Below, one piece after another: positions 51,231 to 60,561 of a stretch of 64,000 nt of DNA. Source of the stretch: Bacteroidaceae bacterium (GTDB lineage: Bacteria > Bacteroidota > Bacteroidia > Bacteroidales > Muribaculaceae). The notes beneath the pieces are model-generated. The model ran no database searches and had not been told where the DNA came from. It saw only the letters and a program-made list of their open reading frames with translations. Positions within the stretch are counted from its first letter, which is position 1, and every line of letters begins with the position of its first letter. The stretch lies in contig JAETNO010000017.1 in assembly GCA_021768245.1 (NCBI GenBank), positions 4,623 to 68,622 on the forward strand, read 5' to 3'. The translations under genes were made by a program, and so were the position numbers.

Positions 51231-52526
51231 ATGAAAATTGAAAAAATTATCGGTCGTGAAGTTCTTGACTCACGCGGCAATCCTACCGTTGAGGTAGACG
51301 TTATTCTCGAATCAGGCGCACGTGGCCGTGCTTCTGTTCCCTCCGGTGCTTCTACCGGTGTCAACGAGGCTCTTGAGCTTCGCGACGGTGACAAGAACCG
51401 CTACATGGGTAAGGGTGTGCAGAAGGCTGTTGCCAATGTCAACGGTCCTATCGCTGACGCTCTCCGTGGCATGAGCGCTCTTGACCAGATCAAGATTGAC
51501 GAGACTATGATTGCTCTCGACGGAACCGATACCAAGTCAAACCTCGGCGCAAACGCTATCCTCGGTGTTTCACTTGCCGTTGCCAAGGCTGCCGCTGACT
51601 ATCTCGACCTTCCCCTCTACAAATATATCGGTGGCTGCAACAGCTACGTGCTCCCCGTTCCTATGATGAACATCATCAACGGTGGCGCTCACTCTGACGC
51701 TCCCATCTGTTTCCAGGAATTCATGATTCGTCCTATCGGCGCATGCTGCTTCAAGGAAGGTATCCGCATGGGCACTGAGGTGTTCCACAACCTTAAGAAG
51801 GTGCTCCATGACCGCGGTCTCTCTACTGCCGTAGGTGACGAAGGTGGTTTCGCTCCCGCTCTCGACGGTACTGAAGATGCCCTCAATGTAATCATCAAGG
51901 CTATCGAAGCTGCCGGCTACGTTCCCGGTAAGGACGTGACCATCGGTCTTGACGTCGCTTCTTCCGAATTCTACAAGGACGGTGTTTATGACTACACTTG
52001 GAAGCAGGGCGCAAACGCTCCCAAACTCACTTCCGAGCAGCAGGCTGAATACCTCAAGGGTCTTGTTGAGAAATATCCTATCGACTCTATCGAGGACGGT
52101 ATGGCTGAAAACGACTGGGCCGGCTGGAAGATTCTTACCGACCTCATCGGCAACCGTTGCCAGCTCGTGGGTGACGACCTCTTCGTTACAAACGTGAAGT
52201 ATCTCGAACGTGGCATCGAGGAAGGCTGCGCCAACTCTATCCTTGTGAAGGTTAACCAGATTGGTTCTCTCACCGAGACACTCCGTGCAGTTGAGCTCGC
52301 TCAGCGCAACGGCTATACCGCTGTCATTTCTCACCGTTCAGGTGAGACTGAGGACGCTACTATCGCCGATATCGCTGTGGCTACCAACGCCGGCCAGATT
52401 AAGACCGGTTCCGCAAGCCGCTCTGACCGTATGGCTAAGTACAACCAGCTCCTCCGCATCCAGGAAGAACTCGGCGACGCTGCAAAATACGGCTACGGCA
52501 AGAAGACCAAAATGCCCCAGGCTTAA
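51231..52526 (+). CDS. eno: Enolase
   Basis: 431 residues, cytoplasmic. It interconverts 2-phosphoglycerate and phosphoenolpyruvate in glycolysis. The start IIGREVLDSRGNPTVEVDV, AVGDEGGFAP, the DDLFVTN metal site and SHRSGETEDATIADIAV are conserved. Codon use is strongly biased, as expected for an abundant protein. It has its own promoter and a strong terminator. Confidence 0.98.
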   Translation: MKIEKIIGREVLDSRGNPTVEVDVILESGARGRASVPSGASTGVNEALELRDGDKNRYMGKGVQKAVANVNGPIADALRGMSALDQIKIDETMIALDGTDTKSNLGANAILGVSLAVAKAAADYLDLPLYKYIGGCNSYVLPVPMMNIINGGAHSDAPICFQEFMIRPIGACCFKEGIRMGTEVFHNLKKVLHDRGLSTAVGDEGGFAPALDGTEDALNVIIKAIEAAGYVPGKDVTIGLDVASSEFYKDGVYDYTWKQGANAPKLTSEQQAEYLKGLVEKYPIDSIEDGMAENDWAGWKILTDLIGNRCQLVGDDLFVTNVKYLERGIEEGCANSILVKVNQIGSLTETLRAVELAQRNGYTAVISHRSGETEDATIADIAVATNAGQIKTGSASRSDRMAKYNQLLRIQEELGDAAKYGYGKKTKMPQA

Positions 52527-52601
52527 AAATCTTTATGAAGTTGCAGGACGTTTGACTGCCATAACGGCATAGCCTGCTTCTTTAGATGTAATTATAAAAT
52601 A

Positions 52602-52637
52602 ATTCCGGATTGATTTTCGAATCAGTCCGGAATTTTT
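52602..52637 (+). terminator. Intrinsic terminator of eno
   Basis: ATTCCGGATTGATT (52602-52615) pairs with AATCAGTCCGGAAT (52620-52633) with one G-T pair, a TTCG loop, and a T-tract at 52633-52637. The T-tract runs directly into the -33 box of the next promoter. Confidence 0.85.
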
Positions 52638-52665
52638 GTTTTAATTCTTTTTTTGACTACTTTTG
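52635..52665 (+). promoter_or_regulatory. Promoter of the membrane hydrolase gene, overlapping the eno terminator
   Basis: TTTG at 52635-52638, a 19-base spacer and TACTTTTG at 52658-52665 match the Bacteroidota consensus in both boxes and spacing. Only four bases separate the -7 box from the ATG at 52670, which predicts a leaderless or nearly leaderless mRNA. Confidence 0.7.
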
Positions 52666-52669
52666 CTCT

Positions 52670-54775
52670 ATGATAGAGCGAAATACAGTCAGCCTTAAAT
52701 CTTTTTTCCATCTGCTCGCGGGTGGGGCAGTGGCTATGCTTGTCGCCGAGCTGTGTTTTTTCGCGCTCCTTTTCGTCCCGTTCATCACGCTTGACCCTCT
52801 GTCGTGGCTGCTTCCCTTGCTTACAGTCGCGTTTTTCTGCATGATATTTCTGCTGCCAAGGATGCTTGTTCGTGGGCACAGACGTAAATTGCAGAACTAT
52901 CACAGCTATTCCTATCGAAATCATTACAGTTATGCTTATCGTAGGACGAAGGACAATTTATCTTGTTACGTCACTGCTGTATGGTATTTTATCGTGGCTC
53001 TTTTGATAGCATATTTCGCGCCTGAACGCTATCCTTATTTTGAATGGACGCTGACTCTGCCGTGGCGGGGATTTATACTGCTTGAAGGCTTCTTGGGTGG
53101 ATTGATAGCTTTATCAGGACTGTTTGCAGCCTGGCGTTTCCTTGTCCCGTTGTCATGCATTTTATGTTCGGTGGTAAATGTGGCTGTATGCGTGTGGCTT
53201 TTCTCTCCGGGTTCGTGGTCGGGATTGAGACCGGATGGCGCATGGGGCGTTTCTCCGTCGGGCGCAGAGCGTACGGAGGTGAAGGAAATCCCGTCTCCAT
53301 ATGGTGTTGAGAGATTATATTATGGGAGTGGAAATGACAGCCGGAGGGTCTGCTATCGCGATTCAGTTGCAGTCATTACCCCTACGGTCGATGCCCGGAC
53401 GTTTGATTTGTCAGCCGGGCAGATTGATGATATTGCCAGGAAACTTTATTGGGATTTCGACGCTTCGCAATATCCATTGAACGGAGTGCTTTTCTTGCCG
53501 ACCGACACTATCGTCAAGGCTCCGTTGGTAATGATTGTCCACGGTAATCATTATATGCAGGAATATTCCGAGATTGGATATGAATATCTTGGCGACTATC
53601 TTGCCCGGAGGGGATATGCCGTTGCCTTGATTGACGAGAATTTTATAAACCGTAACTGGTCGGGAGATTTCGATGGAAGGGAGAAAACGCTCCGTGCATG
53701 GTTGGTGCTTAAACACCTTGAGGAGATAAGCTCATGGACCAACGGTATAGGGAGAAGAATCGATACTGACAGAATCGCTTTGATTGGTCATTCGCGTGGT
53801 GGGGAGGCTGTGGCCTTGGCTTCGGTAATGAACGGAAACGCTGATTTCTCGAATGACTCTGTCGGCACGATTGCCATAAAGAAGAGATTCCCTATAAAGA
53901 GTGTGATACAGCTTGCACCTACTGCCGACTATAAGTATAATGGAAAGGGATATACCGTAGAGAATGTCGATTATCTCCTGATTCTTGCCGGGCGTGATAC
54001 AGATGTGTTCACCTTGGAGGGGCAAACGGTGTATGATAATGTAAAATTTACCGATGGTGTGCCTCATTTCAAGTCACTGCAATATCTGTACTCGGTAACT
54101 CACTCTGGCTTCAACTCTGCATGGACTGCCGACAGGATGATTCCTTATCGTCTTTTGCTTGAGCAGAAGGATTTGATGTCACCGAAAGCGCAGCAGTATA
54201 TTACCTCGCTTTATGTTTCGCATTTTCTCAATGCCTCGTTTGAAGGAGACTTGTTGTCGAGAAAGGCTATTGCTGATAACAGGCTATTGAATTCCATGTT
54301 GCCTTTGGACTATCGTCAGTCCTCGTTCCGGGATTCGCGTTTTGTAGGTATCGGTGGAGCCGGTGTAGATAGTCTGACGGTGGAATGGCCGGAAAGAGAC
54401 AGTGTTTATAGGATAGATTGCCCGGCATTGTCGGATACAACGATTCGGGCGAAAGGCTGTCTGTCTTTTGACGTGACAAACCTTTCACCCGGAAAATGCG
54501 ATTTCACCATAGCCTTTATTGCGGCTGACGGTTCGGAGAAAACTGTCGCTTTGAGCGATTTTTACGCCCTTCCTCCGCGTTTGGATTTAAAGCTCAATAA
54601 GATTGAGAAAGTGCGGATTGTCTGGCCGAAGTTGCCGTATCATTTGGTCGGGCAGACGGTTTGCGTCCCAATCCCTGAAAATCTCAATGGCCCCCCTGTT
54701 GCAGTTGAATTCAGATTTGACCTTACGCCGTCTGGAAAGGCCATGATAAGGGATGTCGGTATCTCCCCGTTTTGA
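52670..54775 (+). CDS. Alpha/beta hydrolase with N-terminal membrane domain
   Basis: 701 residues from ATG 52670 (MIERNTVSLKSFF); a start at 52610 would read through the eno terminator and promoter. Four membrane helices are seen in the first 190 or so residues. The soluble part has an alpha/beta hydrolase core: oxyanion-region MIVHGNHYMQEY and nucleophile elbow GHSRGGEA with Ser375, then a likely catalytic His in SVTHSGFNSAW. The pattern resembles chlorophyllase/lipase-like esterases, but the substrate is unknown. After about 520 a beta-rich C-terminal domain follows. It converges on bcp with only 8 bp between. Confidence 0.82.
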   Translation: MIERNTVSLKSFFHLLAGGAVAMLVAELCFFALLFVPFITLDPLSWLLPLLTVAFFCMIFLLPRMLVRGHRRKLQNYHSYSYRNHYSYAYRRTKDNLSCYVTAVWYFIVALLIAYFAPERYPYFEWTLTLPWRGFILLEGFLGGLIALSGLFAAWRFLVPLSCILCSVVNVAVCVWLFSPGSWSGLRPDGAWGVSPSGAERTEVKEIPSPYGVERLYYGSGNDSRRVCYRDSVAVITPTVDARTFDLSAGQIDDIARKLYWDFDASQYPLNGVLFLPTDTIVKAPLVMIVHGNHYMQEYSEIGYEYLGDYLARRGYAVALIDENFINRNWSGDFDGREKTLRAWLVLKHLEEISSWTNGIGRRIDTDRIALIGHSRGGEAVALASVMNGNADFSNDSVGTIAIKKRFPIKSVIQLAPTADYKYNGKGYTVENVDYLLILAGRDTDVFTLEGQTVYDNVKFTDGVPHFKSLQYLYSVTHSGFNSAWTADRMIPYRLLLEQKDLMSPKAQQYITSLYVSHFLNASFEGDLLSRKAIADNRLLNSMLPLDYRQSSFRDSRFVGIGGAGVDSLTVEWPERDSVYRIDCPALSDTTIRAKGCLSFDVTNLSPGKCDFTIAFIAADGSEKTVALSDFYALPPRLDLKLNKIEKVRIVWPKLPYHLVGQTVCVPIPENLNGPPVAVEFRFDLTPSGKAMIRDVGISPF

Positions 54776-54783
54776 CGGTCAGT

Positions 54784-55239
54784 CTATTTTTTGAGAAGGT
54801 CTATAAGTTGCTCGGCGGCTTTCTTCGTGTCGACTTTGCGGATGATATGCGTGATTGTGTGATTGGCATCGGTTACAAAGGTCGTACGTACAGTGCCCAT
54901 ATATTCCCTTCCTGCCATTTTTTTCTTTTGCCATACTCCGAAAGCCTGGTTTACCTCCGTTGATTCGTCGGAGAGCAGGATGAAGGGGAGTGAATATTTT
55001 TCCGCGAATTTTACATGGCTCGATGGAGAGTCCTTGCTAATTCCGATAGTTGTGTAACCCATATCGGCGAGTTCACGGTTGTAATCACGGAGTGAACATG
55101 CCTCTGCCGTGCATCCGGAAGTGTTGTCCTTTGGATAAAAATAAATAATGAGGGCTTTGCCTGCGAAATCATCGCTTTTCACCTCTTTGCCGTTAGCGTC
55201 GAAGCCGAGGACAGAAGGAATTTTATCGCCTATTTCCAT
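54784..55239 (-). CDS. bcp: Thiol peroxidase, BCP/PrxQ type
   Basis: 151 residues, cytoplasmic peroxiredoxin that reduces hydroperoxides with thioredoxin. Peroxidatic Cys43 and resolving Cys48 lie in NTSGCTAEACSLRD, five residues apart as in PrxQ proteins. FYPKDNTSGC and GVWQKKKMAGREYMGTVRTTF are typical. Length is normal. Confidence 0.96.
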   Translation of the reverse strand: MEIGDKIPSVLGFDANGKEVKSDDFAGKALIIYFYPKDNTSGCTAEACSLRDYNRELADMGYTTIGISKDSPSSHVKFAEKYSLPFILLSDESTEVNQAFGVWQKKKMAGREYMGTVRTTFVTDANHTITHIIRKVDTKKAAEQLIDLLKK

Positions 55240-55343
55240 TTCAGATAAATTTTAGAATTATAATCAGTGATAGTATCGTTTATATTAAACAAATATGTCG
55301 GTACATATTGCAGCTTGCATGCCGTAAAATTACAAAAATATCT

Positions 55344-55351
55344 TAACTTTG
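55344..55351 (+). promoter_or_regulatory. -7 box (TAACTTTG) six bases before the glycosyltransferase ATG
   Basis: TAACTTTG ends six bases before ATG 55358, so the transcript should begin at or next to the start codon. The nearest TTG (55315-55317) is 26 bases away, so the -33 contact is uncertain. Confidence 0.5.
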
Positions 55352-55357
55352 CATCAT

Positions 55358-56278
55358 ATGACATCGCCAATCACTATAGTTGTCCCGGTCTATAACCGTG
55401 AATACCTTCTCCAGCGGACTCTCGACTCGATTGCCTGTCAGAGTGTCGCGCCTGCGAAGATTGTTCTGGTCGATAATGCCTCTTCCGATTCTTCGTTGGA
55501 AATGATGCATAGATGGGCTGAAAAGATTACGTCGTGTGAAGTCAAGGTATGCGTTGAGACAAAGAAAGGGGCTGCTGCGGCTCGGAACCGTGGGCTTCGT
55601 GAAGTCGACAGTGATTTCGTAATGTTTTTTGATTCCGATGATGTCATGCTTCCCGGACATGTGGCTGATTTCACCGATGCTGTCCGTCGGCATCCTGATA
55701 TGGATATATTGGGACGCAGCATCATGAATGAGACTCTTGACGGCAGAAGAAAAAAACTCTATTTTACGTCGGGCTCGCCAATGTTCAACCATCTGTTCCG
55801 TGCCTGTCTCGCCACTCAGCGTTTTGTCGTTCGCACATCGCTTGTGCGTTCGGTCGGCGCCTGGGATGAGAGTCTTGCGGGATGGGATGATTATGAATTG
55901 GGAGTAAGGCTCCTGTTGGCTTCGGATAAGGTCTATGAGCTACCTGGAGCTCCGTCGGTTATTACATATTCCCAGGTTGAATCATTGACCGGGACATCCT
56001 ATACGGCTCATCCGGAGCAATGGGAAGGAGCGCTTGACCTTGTTGAGTCCCATTTCAGGAAAGCTTCGCGGGAGGACATGCTTAAATGGATTGATGCCCG
56101 ACGCATGATTCTTGCTGCCGCCTATGCCCGCGAGAAATCCTTCGGACTCTCCGACAAGCTTAGGAGCAGGGTGCTTGATGCAACATCCTCTCCGCGACGG
56201 ATGAATCTTATATATTACCACAATCTGTATTTTAATCGTCTGACCTGGCTTTTTGCCAAGATTCTGTTTGCCATATGA
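55358..56278 (+). CDS. Family 2 glycosyltransferase
   Basis: 306 residues from ATG 55358 (MTSPITIVVPVYNREYLLQ). An in-frame TTG at 55349 lies inside the -7 box and is rejected. The GT-A fold is shown by TIVVPVYNREYLL, VDNASSD and the metal-binding FFDSDDVML (DxD type). The acceptor is unknown; such enzymes build surface polysaccharides or lipid-linked sugars. There is no long membrane helix. Its stop overlaps the start of the DUF6056 gene as ATGA, so the two are probably made together. Confidence 0.9.
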   Translation: MTSPITIVVPVYNREYLLQRTLDSIACQSVAPAKIVLVDNASSDSSLEMMHRWAEKITSCEVKVCVETKKGAAAARNRGLREVDSDFVMFFDSDDVMLPGHVADFTDAVRRHPDMDILGRSIMNETLDGRRKKLYFTSGSPMFNHLFRACLATQRFVVRTSLVRSVGAWDESLAGWDDYELGVRLLLASDKVYELPGAPSVITYSQVESLTGTSYTAHPEQWEGALDLVESHFRKASREDMLKWIDARRMILAAAYAREKSFGLSDKLRSRVLDATSSPRRMNLIYYHNLYFNRLTWLFAKILFAI

Positions 56279-57876
56279 AGCATGCCTGTAGAACGGAGCG
56301 AGACCCGCGTGCGTTTACAATTTTGATACTGTTGTCCATAGTTGTGATCTATGGAATATTTTCATATCTCACTCCATATGTTCTTGACGATATAGTGTTC
56401 CGTAACTGTTATCTTAAACATAGTGGCGGTTCGGAGTCTTTCTCCTTATCCGCATTGGTGGATTTTGCCCGTGAGGTCAGGGACTACGACAACGGACGCC
56501 TTGCAAACATCCTTTCGCCTATAGCTACAATGATGGTCCCACGGTGGCTGTTCGCATTGATTACCGGAATAGGTGTGGCCGCTATGTATATGATGATGCT
56601 TAAGATAGCCTCAATTCCATCCAAGATGCGGCCTTATGCGATATTATCGGTATGGCTTTTTTCATTGGTGTTGCTGCCATGGCGAAACAATATAATAGTC
56701 AATGACTATCTGCTCAACTACCTCTACTCCTCATTGGCCATTCTCGCGTTTGTGCTGCTCCTTTCGAAATCGGCTCAAAGAAGGCTTAAAGTGGGTCAGA
56801 TGTCTGCCGCGATAGTGATAGCGCTTGTTGCAGGGTGGTTTCATGAGGGCTTTTCAATCCCGCTGTGCGGAGCTATGGGTATATATGCCATAAGCAGAAG
56901 GTTCAGACTCCCTGCTCAATGGTGGCTGTTGGCGATAGTTTTCGGTTTAAGTTCTCTCTTTGTGTTTTTGTCGCCCGGAATTCTGAGCCGTGCCGGACGG
57001 GAACTTAACGGGCAGGGGATAAGTGAGAAGATAAAGGTTCTATGCACCGTGTTGCCTGCCGTGTTGTTGCTTTCGGGAATAATTCTTTCCGCGTTTTTCC
57101 TGCCGCAAGTGAAAAGGATAATGAAGTGCTTAATGGAGCGTCCGGCAATCTTCATGCTTGTTTTCGCGTCCTTGTTTGCCGGGATTATAGTACTGATGGT
57201 CAATTCCGACCAGAGGGCCGGATGGCCTGCCGAGTTATATGCCATGACGGTTTTGCTCGCTTTCATCCCGTTCTGTCATGTGGAACGTAGGAAAAATGCT
57301 TTGAAAGTCGTTGCATGGCTCGCATATATCGCAATCTGCGGATTTTTTGTCAATGTCCTCGTTTGGCAGCATCGGTTTTATAGGCAGCACATGGAAATAG
57401 TTAGGCTGATGGAGGAGTCGCGGAGCGGGACGGCTTTCTACGACATCATCGATCCCCGCGATGTCAGGAAGAGCACATTGTTTCTGCCACTTAGAGGCCA
57501 ATGGGTCACTTCCTTTCAGCTCGACGTGATAAATGACCCGGATATTCCTTCTGAAAAATACCGTTCGGTGGTTCCGCAATGCCTGTCGCGTTACGATTCT
57601 TCCGCTGCGCGTAAGATTGACGGCAATGGCCGTCTTGTGGATTTTGAAGGAGTTTTGGTAGGCCCGGACGGCCCATATAGAAGTGAGGAAGAGAGACGCT
57701 ATTCGGATGAAGCCGTCTATGATTTCACCGCTGACGACGGAAGTGTCTATAGCGGAGTGGGATGTTTCCGCGTGCGTTTTAAGGATAATGATGGCGTTTT
57801 CAGAATGTATGTATGGCCATCGACTGTCAGAATACAGAAAAAGATTGTGAAGGCAGACTTCGTCAGATTTTCATAA
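56275..57876 (+). CDS. DUF6056 family multi-spanning membrane protein
   Basis: 533 residues with about ten membrane helices between 15 and 375, then a soluble C-terminal part of about 150 residues. The early loop VLDDIVFRNCYLKH carries an acidic pair at the place where lipid-linked-sugar transferases of the GT-C type have theirs. DUF6056 proteins are often encoded with glycosyltransferases, as here. A role in transferring or polymerising surface sugars is inferred, not shown. Confidence 0.78.
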   Translation: MKHACRTERDPRAFTILILLSIVVIYGIFSYLTPYVLDDIVFRNCYLKHSGGSESFSLSALVDFAREVRDYDNGRLANILSPIATMMVPRWLFALITGIGVAAMYMMMLKIASIPSKMRPYAILSVWLFSLVLLPWRNNIIVNDYLLNYLYSSLAILAFVLLLSKSAQRRLKVGQMSAAIVIALVAGWFHEGFSIPLCGAMGIYAISRRFRLPAQWWLLAIVFGLSSLFVFLSPGILSRAGRELNGQGISEKIKVLCTVLPAVLLLSGIILSAFFLPQVKRIMKCLMERPAIFMLVFASLFAGIIVLMVNSDQRAGWPAELYAMTVLLAFIPFCHVERRKNALKVVAWLAYIAICGFFVNVLVWQHRFYRQHMEIVRLMEESRSGTAFYDIIDPRDVRKSTLFLPLRGQWVTSFQLDVINDPDIPSEKYRSVVPQCLSRYDSSAARKIDGNGRLVDFEGVLVGPDGPYRSEEERRYSDEAVYDFTADDGSVYSGVGCFRVRFKDNDGVFRMYVWPSTVRIQKKIVKADFVRFS

Positions 57877-57882
57877 GGGCTA

Positions 57883-57917
57883 TTGTCTAAAATCTGTCTC
57901 GGATAATATTTAGACAA
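57883..57917. terminator. Weak hairpin between convergent DUF6056 and sufS genes
   Basis: TTGTCTAAA (57883-57891) pairs with TTTAGACAA (57909-57917) around a 17-base loop. The position in a 52-bp convergent gap suggests a shared terminator, but the stem is A/T-rich and short. Confidence 0.4.
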
Positions 57918-57928
57918 GTTCTCAGTAG

Positions 57929-59149
57929 TTACCGTAGCATTTCCGAGACTCTGTGGAGGGCATTGAGGAAAAGGTCACATTCTTCACGGGTATTGTAGAC
58001 CGCGAATGAAGCCCTGACAACGCCTTCCACTCCGAGAGCCTGCATTAGAGGCTGTGCGCAGTGATGGCCTGTACGCACTGCTATCCCGAGTTTGTCGAGC
58101 AGCATGCCCATATCGTAGTGGTGCTCGTTTCCGACAAGGAATGAGATTATCGCACACTTGCCAGGGGCCGTGCCGAATATTCTCATGTCGGGAATCTCAT
58201 CAGTCATGCGTCGTGTGGTGTAGTCGAGAAGTTCATGCTCATGGGCTGCGATGTTTTCAATGCCGAGATTCTCGATGTAGTTGATTGCCTTGTGGAGTGC
58301 GGCTATTCCTATGAAATCGGGAGTGCCGGCTTCAAACTTGTAAGGAAGTTCCGCGAAGGTGGTTTTCTCAAAACTTACCGATTCAATCATTTCTCCGCCA
58401 CCCTGATAAGGAGGCATTATCTCGAGCAGACCGCGCTTACCGAAAAGCACACCTACGCCGGCCGGCCCGTACATCTTATGGGCTGAGAAAGCATAGAAAT
58501 CGGCATCAATATCCTGAACGTCTATTTTGATATGTGGTGCGGCCTGCGCCCCGTCGACGAGCACGGGAACGCCGTGGGAATGGGCTATAGCCACTATCTC
58601 TTTCACAGGATTCACCGTCCCCAGTACGTTTGATGCATGGCAGACCGAAACAAAGCGCGTGTGTTCGTTGAAAAGGGCCTTGTAGGCGTCCATGTCAAGC
58701 TCTCCGTTATCCTTAATTGGAATTACACGGATTTTTATATCAGCTTTGCGTTGGAGCAGCTGCCAGGGCACGATGTTGGAGTGGTGCTCCATTACGGAAA
58801 GGATGATTTCGTCGCCGTCGCGAAGGAAGGCGCCTCCATAGGATGCCGCAACAAGGTTTATGGCTTCTGTTGTTCCCCTTGTAAAGATTATCTCCTCATA
58901 AGAGGGGGCGTTGATGAAATCCTTAACTCTTCTGCGTGCGCTCTCCTGAAGTTCGGTAGCCTCCATCGACAGGGTGTGGACTCCTCGGTGCACATTGGCC
59001 TTTGTCCGTGTGTAGCCCGAGACAATTGCCTCGACAACTTCTGCCGGAGTCTGTGAAGTGGCGGTATTGTCCAAGTAGACTAGTGGCCGATTGTAAATCT
59101 TTCTGTCAAGTATCGGATAATCCTTGCGGATTTTGGCTATATCGAGCAT
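57929..59149 (-). CDS. sufS: Cysteine desulfurase SufS
   Basis: 406 residues, cytoplasmic PLP enzyme that takes sulfur from cysteine for Fe-S cluster assembly; this family also has selenocysteine lyase activity. Lys225 in FSAHKMYGP holds PLP, and Cys364 in RTGHHCAQP carries the persulfide. The N-terminal YPILDRKIYNRPLVYLDNTATSQ is typical. It is the last gene of the suf operon, 43 bp after sufD. No sufE or sufU gene follows. Confidence 0.96.
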   Translation of the reverse strand: MLDIAKIRKDYPILDRKIYNRPLVYLDNTATSQTPAEVVEAIVSGYTRTKANVHRGVHTLSMEATELQESARRRVKDFINAPSYEEIIFTRGTTEAINLVAASYGGAFLRDGDEIILSVMEHHSNIVPWQLLQRKADIKIRVIPIKDNGELDMDAYKALFNEHTRFVSVCHASNVLGTVNPVKEIVAIAHSHGVPVLVDGAQAAPHIKIDVQDIDADFYAFSAHKMYGPAGVGVLFGKRGLLEIMPPYQGGGEMIESVSFEKTTFAELPYKFEAGTPDFIGIAALHKAINYIENLGIENIAAHEHELLDYTTRRMTDEIPDMRIFGTAPGKCAIISFLVGNEHHYDMGMLLDKLGIAVRTGHHCAQPLMQALGVEGVVRASFAVYNTREECDLFLNALHRVSEMLR

Positions 59150-59192
59150 TTAAATCTGATTTTTTAAGAAATAAAATTTCCTTAAGGAGCCT

Positions 59193-60545
59193 CTATCGGC
59201 ACTCTTTGGAATGGCAGGCTGCACAATTGCCGAGCGTCCCTGAGAAACGGCGGTCTACGAGATGAAGAAGCCGCTCGCGAAGACCGTTGATGTGCACGGT
59301 GTCAATTACATCAACCATAAAGGCCTGCATGAGCATTGTGCGGGCTTCCGCTTCGGGGATACCGCGCGAACGCATATAGAAGAGTGCATCGTTGTCGAGC
59401 TGGCCTGTAGTGGCTCCATGAGAGCATTTCACGTCGTCGTTATAGATTTCAAGCTGCGGTTTGCAGTGCATCTTTGCCTCGGTCGATGCGAGAAGGTTGC
59501 GGTTGCTCTGATAGGCTTCGGTATATTTTGACCCCGGAGCCACGAGTATGCTTCCTTCGAAGGCACCGGTCGACTTGTCGTCGAGCACATATTTGAAAAG
59601 CTGGTTGCTCTTGGAACGGGGCGACAGATGGCGGATTACGGAATCATTGTCTATATGCATCCTGTCAGAGCCTATGACCATTCCTGCGAGCATGGTTTCG
59701 CAATGTTCGCCGAGGAGGTCTATCTCGAAATCGTTGCGTGTAGTGCCGCAGGTCAGTGTCGTAGAGTTATAAGTGAAAGCCGAGTCGGATTCCTGGCGGA
59801 CAAACATTCGTGAGTAGCGCGACGTAAGGGCCGAGGACTCTTCGATTGAACAGGCTTCAAAACGGGAGCGTGCGCCGAGGCTGACCTCTACAATCTGCGA
59901 CACAAGGTAGCTGTTGGCCAGCTCCTGCGTGTGGTCGCAGACGAGCATCTGTAGCTCGGCATCCTCTTCGACAACAATCAACACCCTTCGGAAGGCGGCC
60001 AGAGCCACAGGGGATGAGAAGATGTTTACAAGTTGCAAGGGCTTCGACAGTTTTACTCCTTTGGGGATATAGATGAACACTCCATCCTGCGCGAGCATGG
60101 TGTTGAGGGCTACGGAAACGTCGCCCGCAGGGGCTATTCTGCCATAGTATTCAGCCACGAGGTCGGGATAATCGGTAGCGGCATGTGAAAGAGATGAAAA
60201 AATCACTCCTTCAGGTAGTTTCGATTCGAGCAGTGAGGAGGGATGGAAGGAGTCATTGACCACAAATGCGAGCAGGGTGGAGAGATTGGGAACGTCGCAG
60301 CGGAAACTTGCCGCCACGTCGACGGGTATGTTGACGCGGGAAATGTTGACTCCGTAGTCGGGAGCAAACATTTCGTCAATCGATGTCTTTTCAAAGCCTT
60401 CGGTCCTCTGTGTTGGAAGCGAGGCTCCGAGGAGACTTTCATAGGCAGCCTCCCGGCATGAATTGAGGAGCGGGGCAGAGTGGGCATCTATTACCGTCCT
60501 GTTCGTGCGGTAGAGGTCGAGATATTGATCAAGAGAGTTTTTCAT
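59193..60545 (-). CDS. sufD: Fe-S cluster assembly protein SufD
   Basis: 450 residues from ATG 60545 (MKNSLDQYLDLYRTNRT); the longer frame start at 60692 overlaps sufC and is rejected. SufD is the beta-helix scaffold partner of SufB in the SufBC2D complex. The C-terminal region LEIYNDDVKCSHGATTGQLDNDALFYMRSRG contains the conserved Cys-Ser-His segment. It is divergent enough from SufB (no SufB-type N-terminus, length 450) to be called SufD with confidence. It lies 16 bp after sufC. Confidence 0.94.
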   Translation of the reverse strand: MKNSLDQYLDLYRTNRTVIDAHSAPLLNSCREAAYESLLGASLPTQRTEGFEKTSIDEMFAPDYGVNISRVNIPVDVAASFRCDVPNLSTLLAFVVNDSFHPSSLLESKLPEGVIFSSLSHAATDYPDLVAEYYGRIAPAGDVSVALNTMLAQDGVFIYIPKGVKLSKPLQLVNIFSSPVALAAFRRVLIVVEEDAELQMLVCDHTQELANSYLVSQIVEVSLGARSRFEACSIEESSALTSRYSRMFVRQESDSAFTYNSTTLTCGTTRNDFEIDLLGEHCETMLAGMVIGSDRMHIDNDSVIRHLSPRSKSNQLFKYVLDDKSTGAFEGSILVAPGSKYTEAYQSNRNLLASTEAKMHCKPQLEIYNDDVKCSHGATTGQLDNDALFYMRSRGIPEAEARTMLMQAFMVDVIDTVHINGLRERLLHLVDRRFSGTLGNCAACHSKECR

Positions 60546-60561
60546 ATATTGTCTCTTATTC

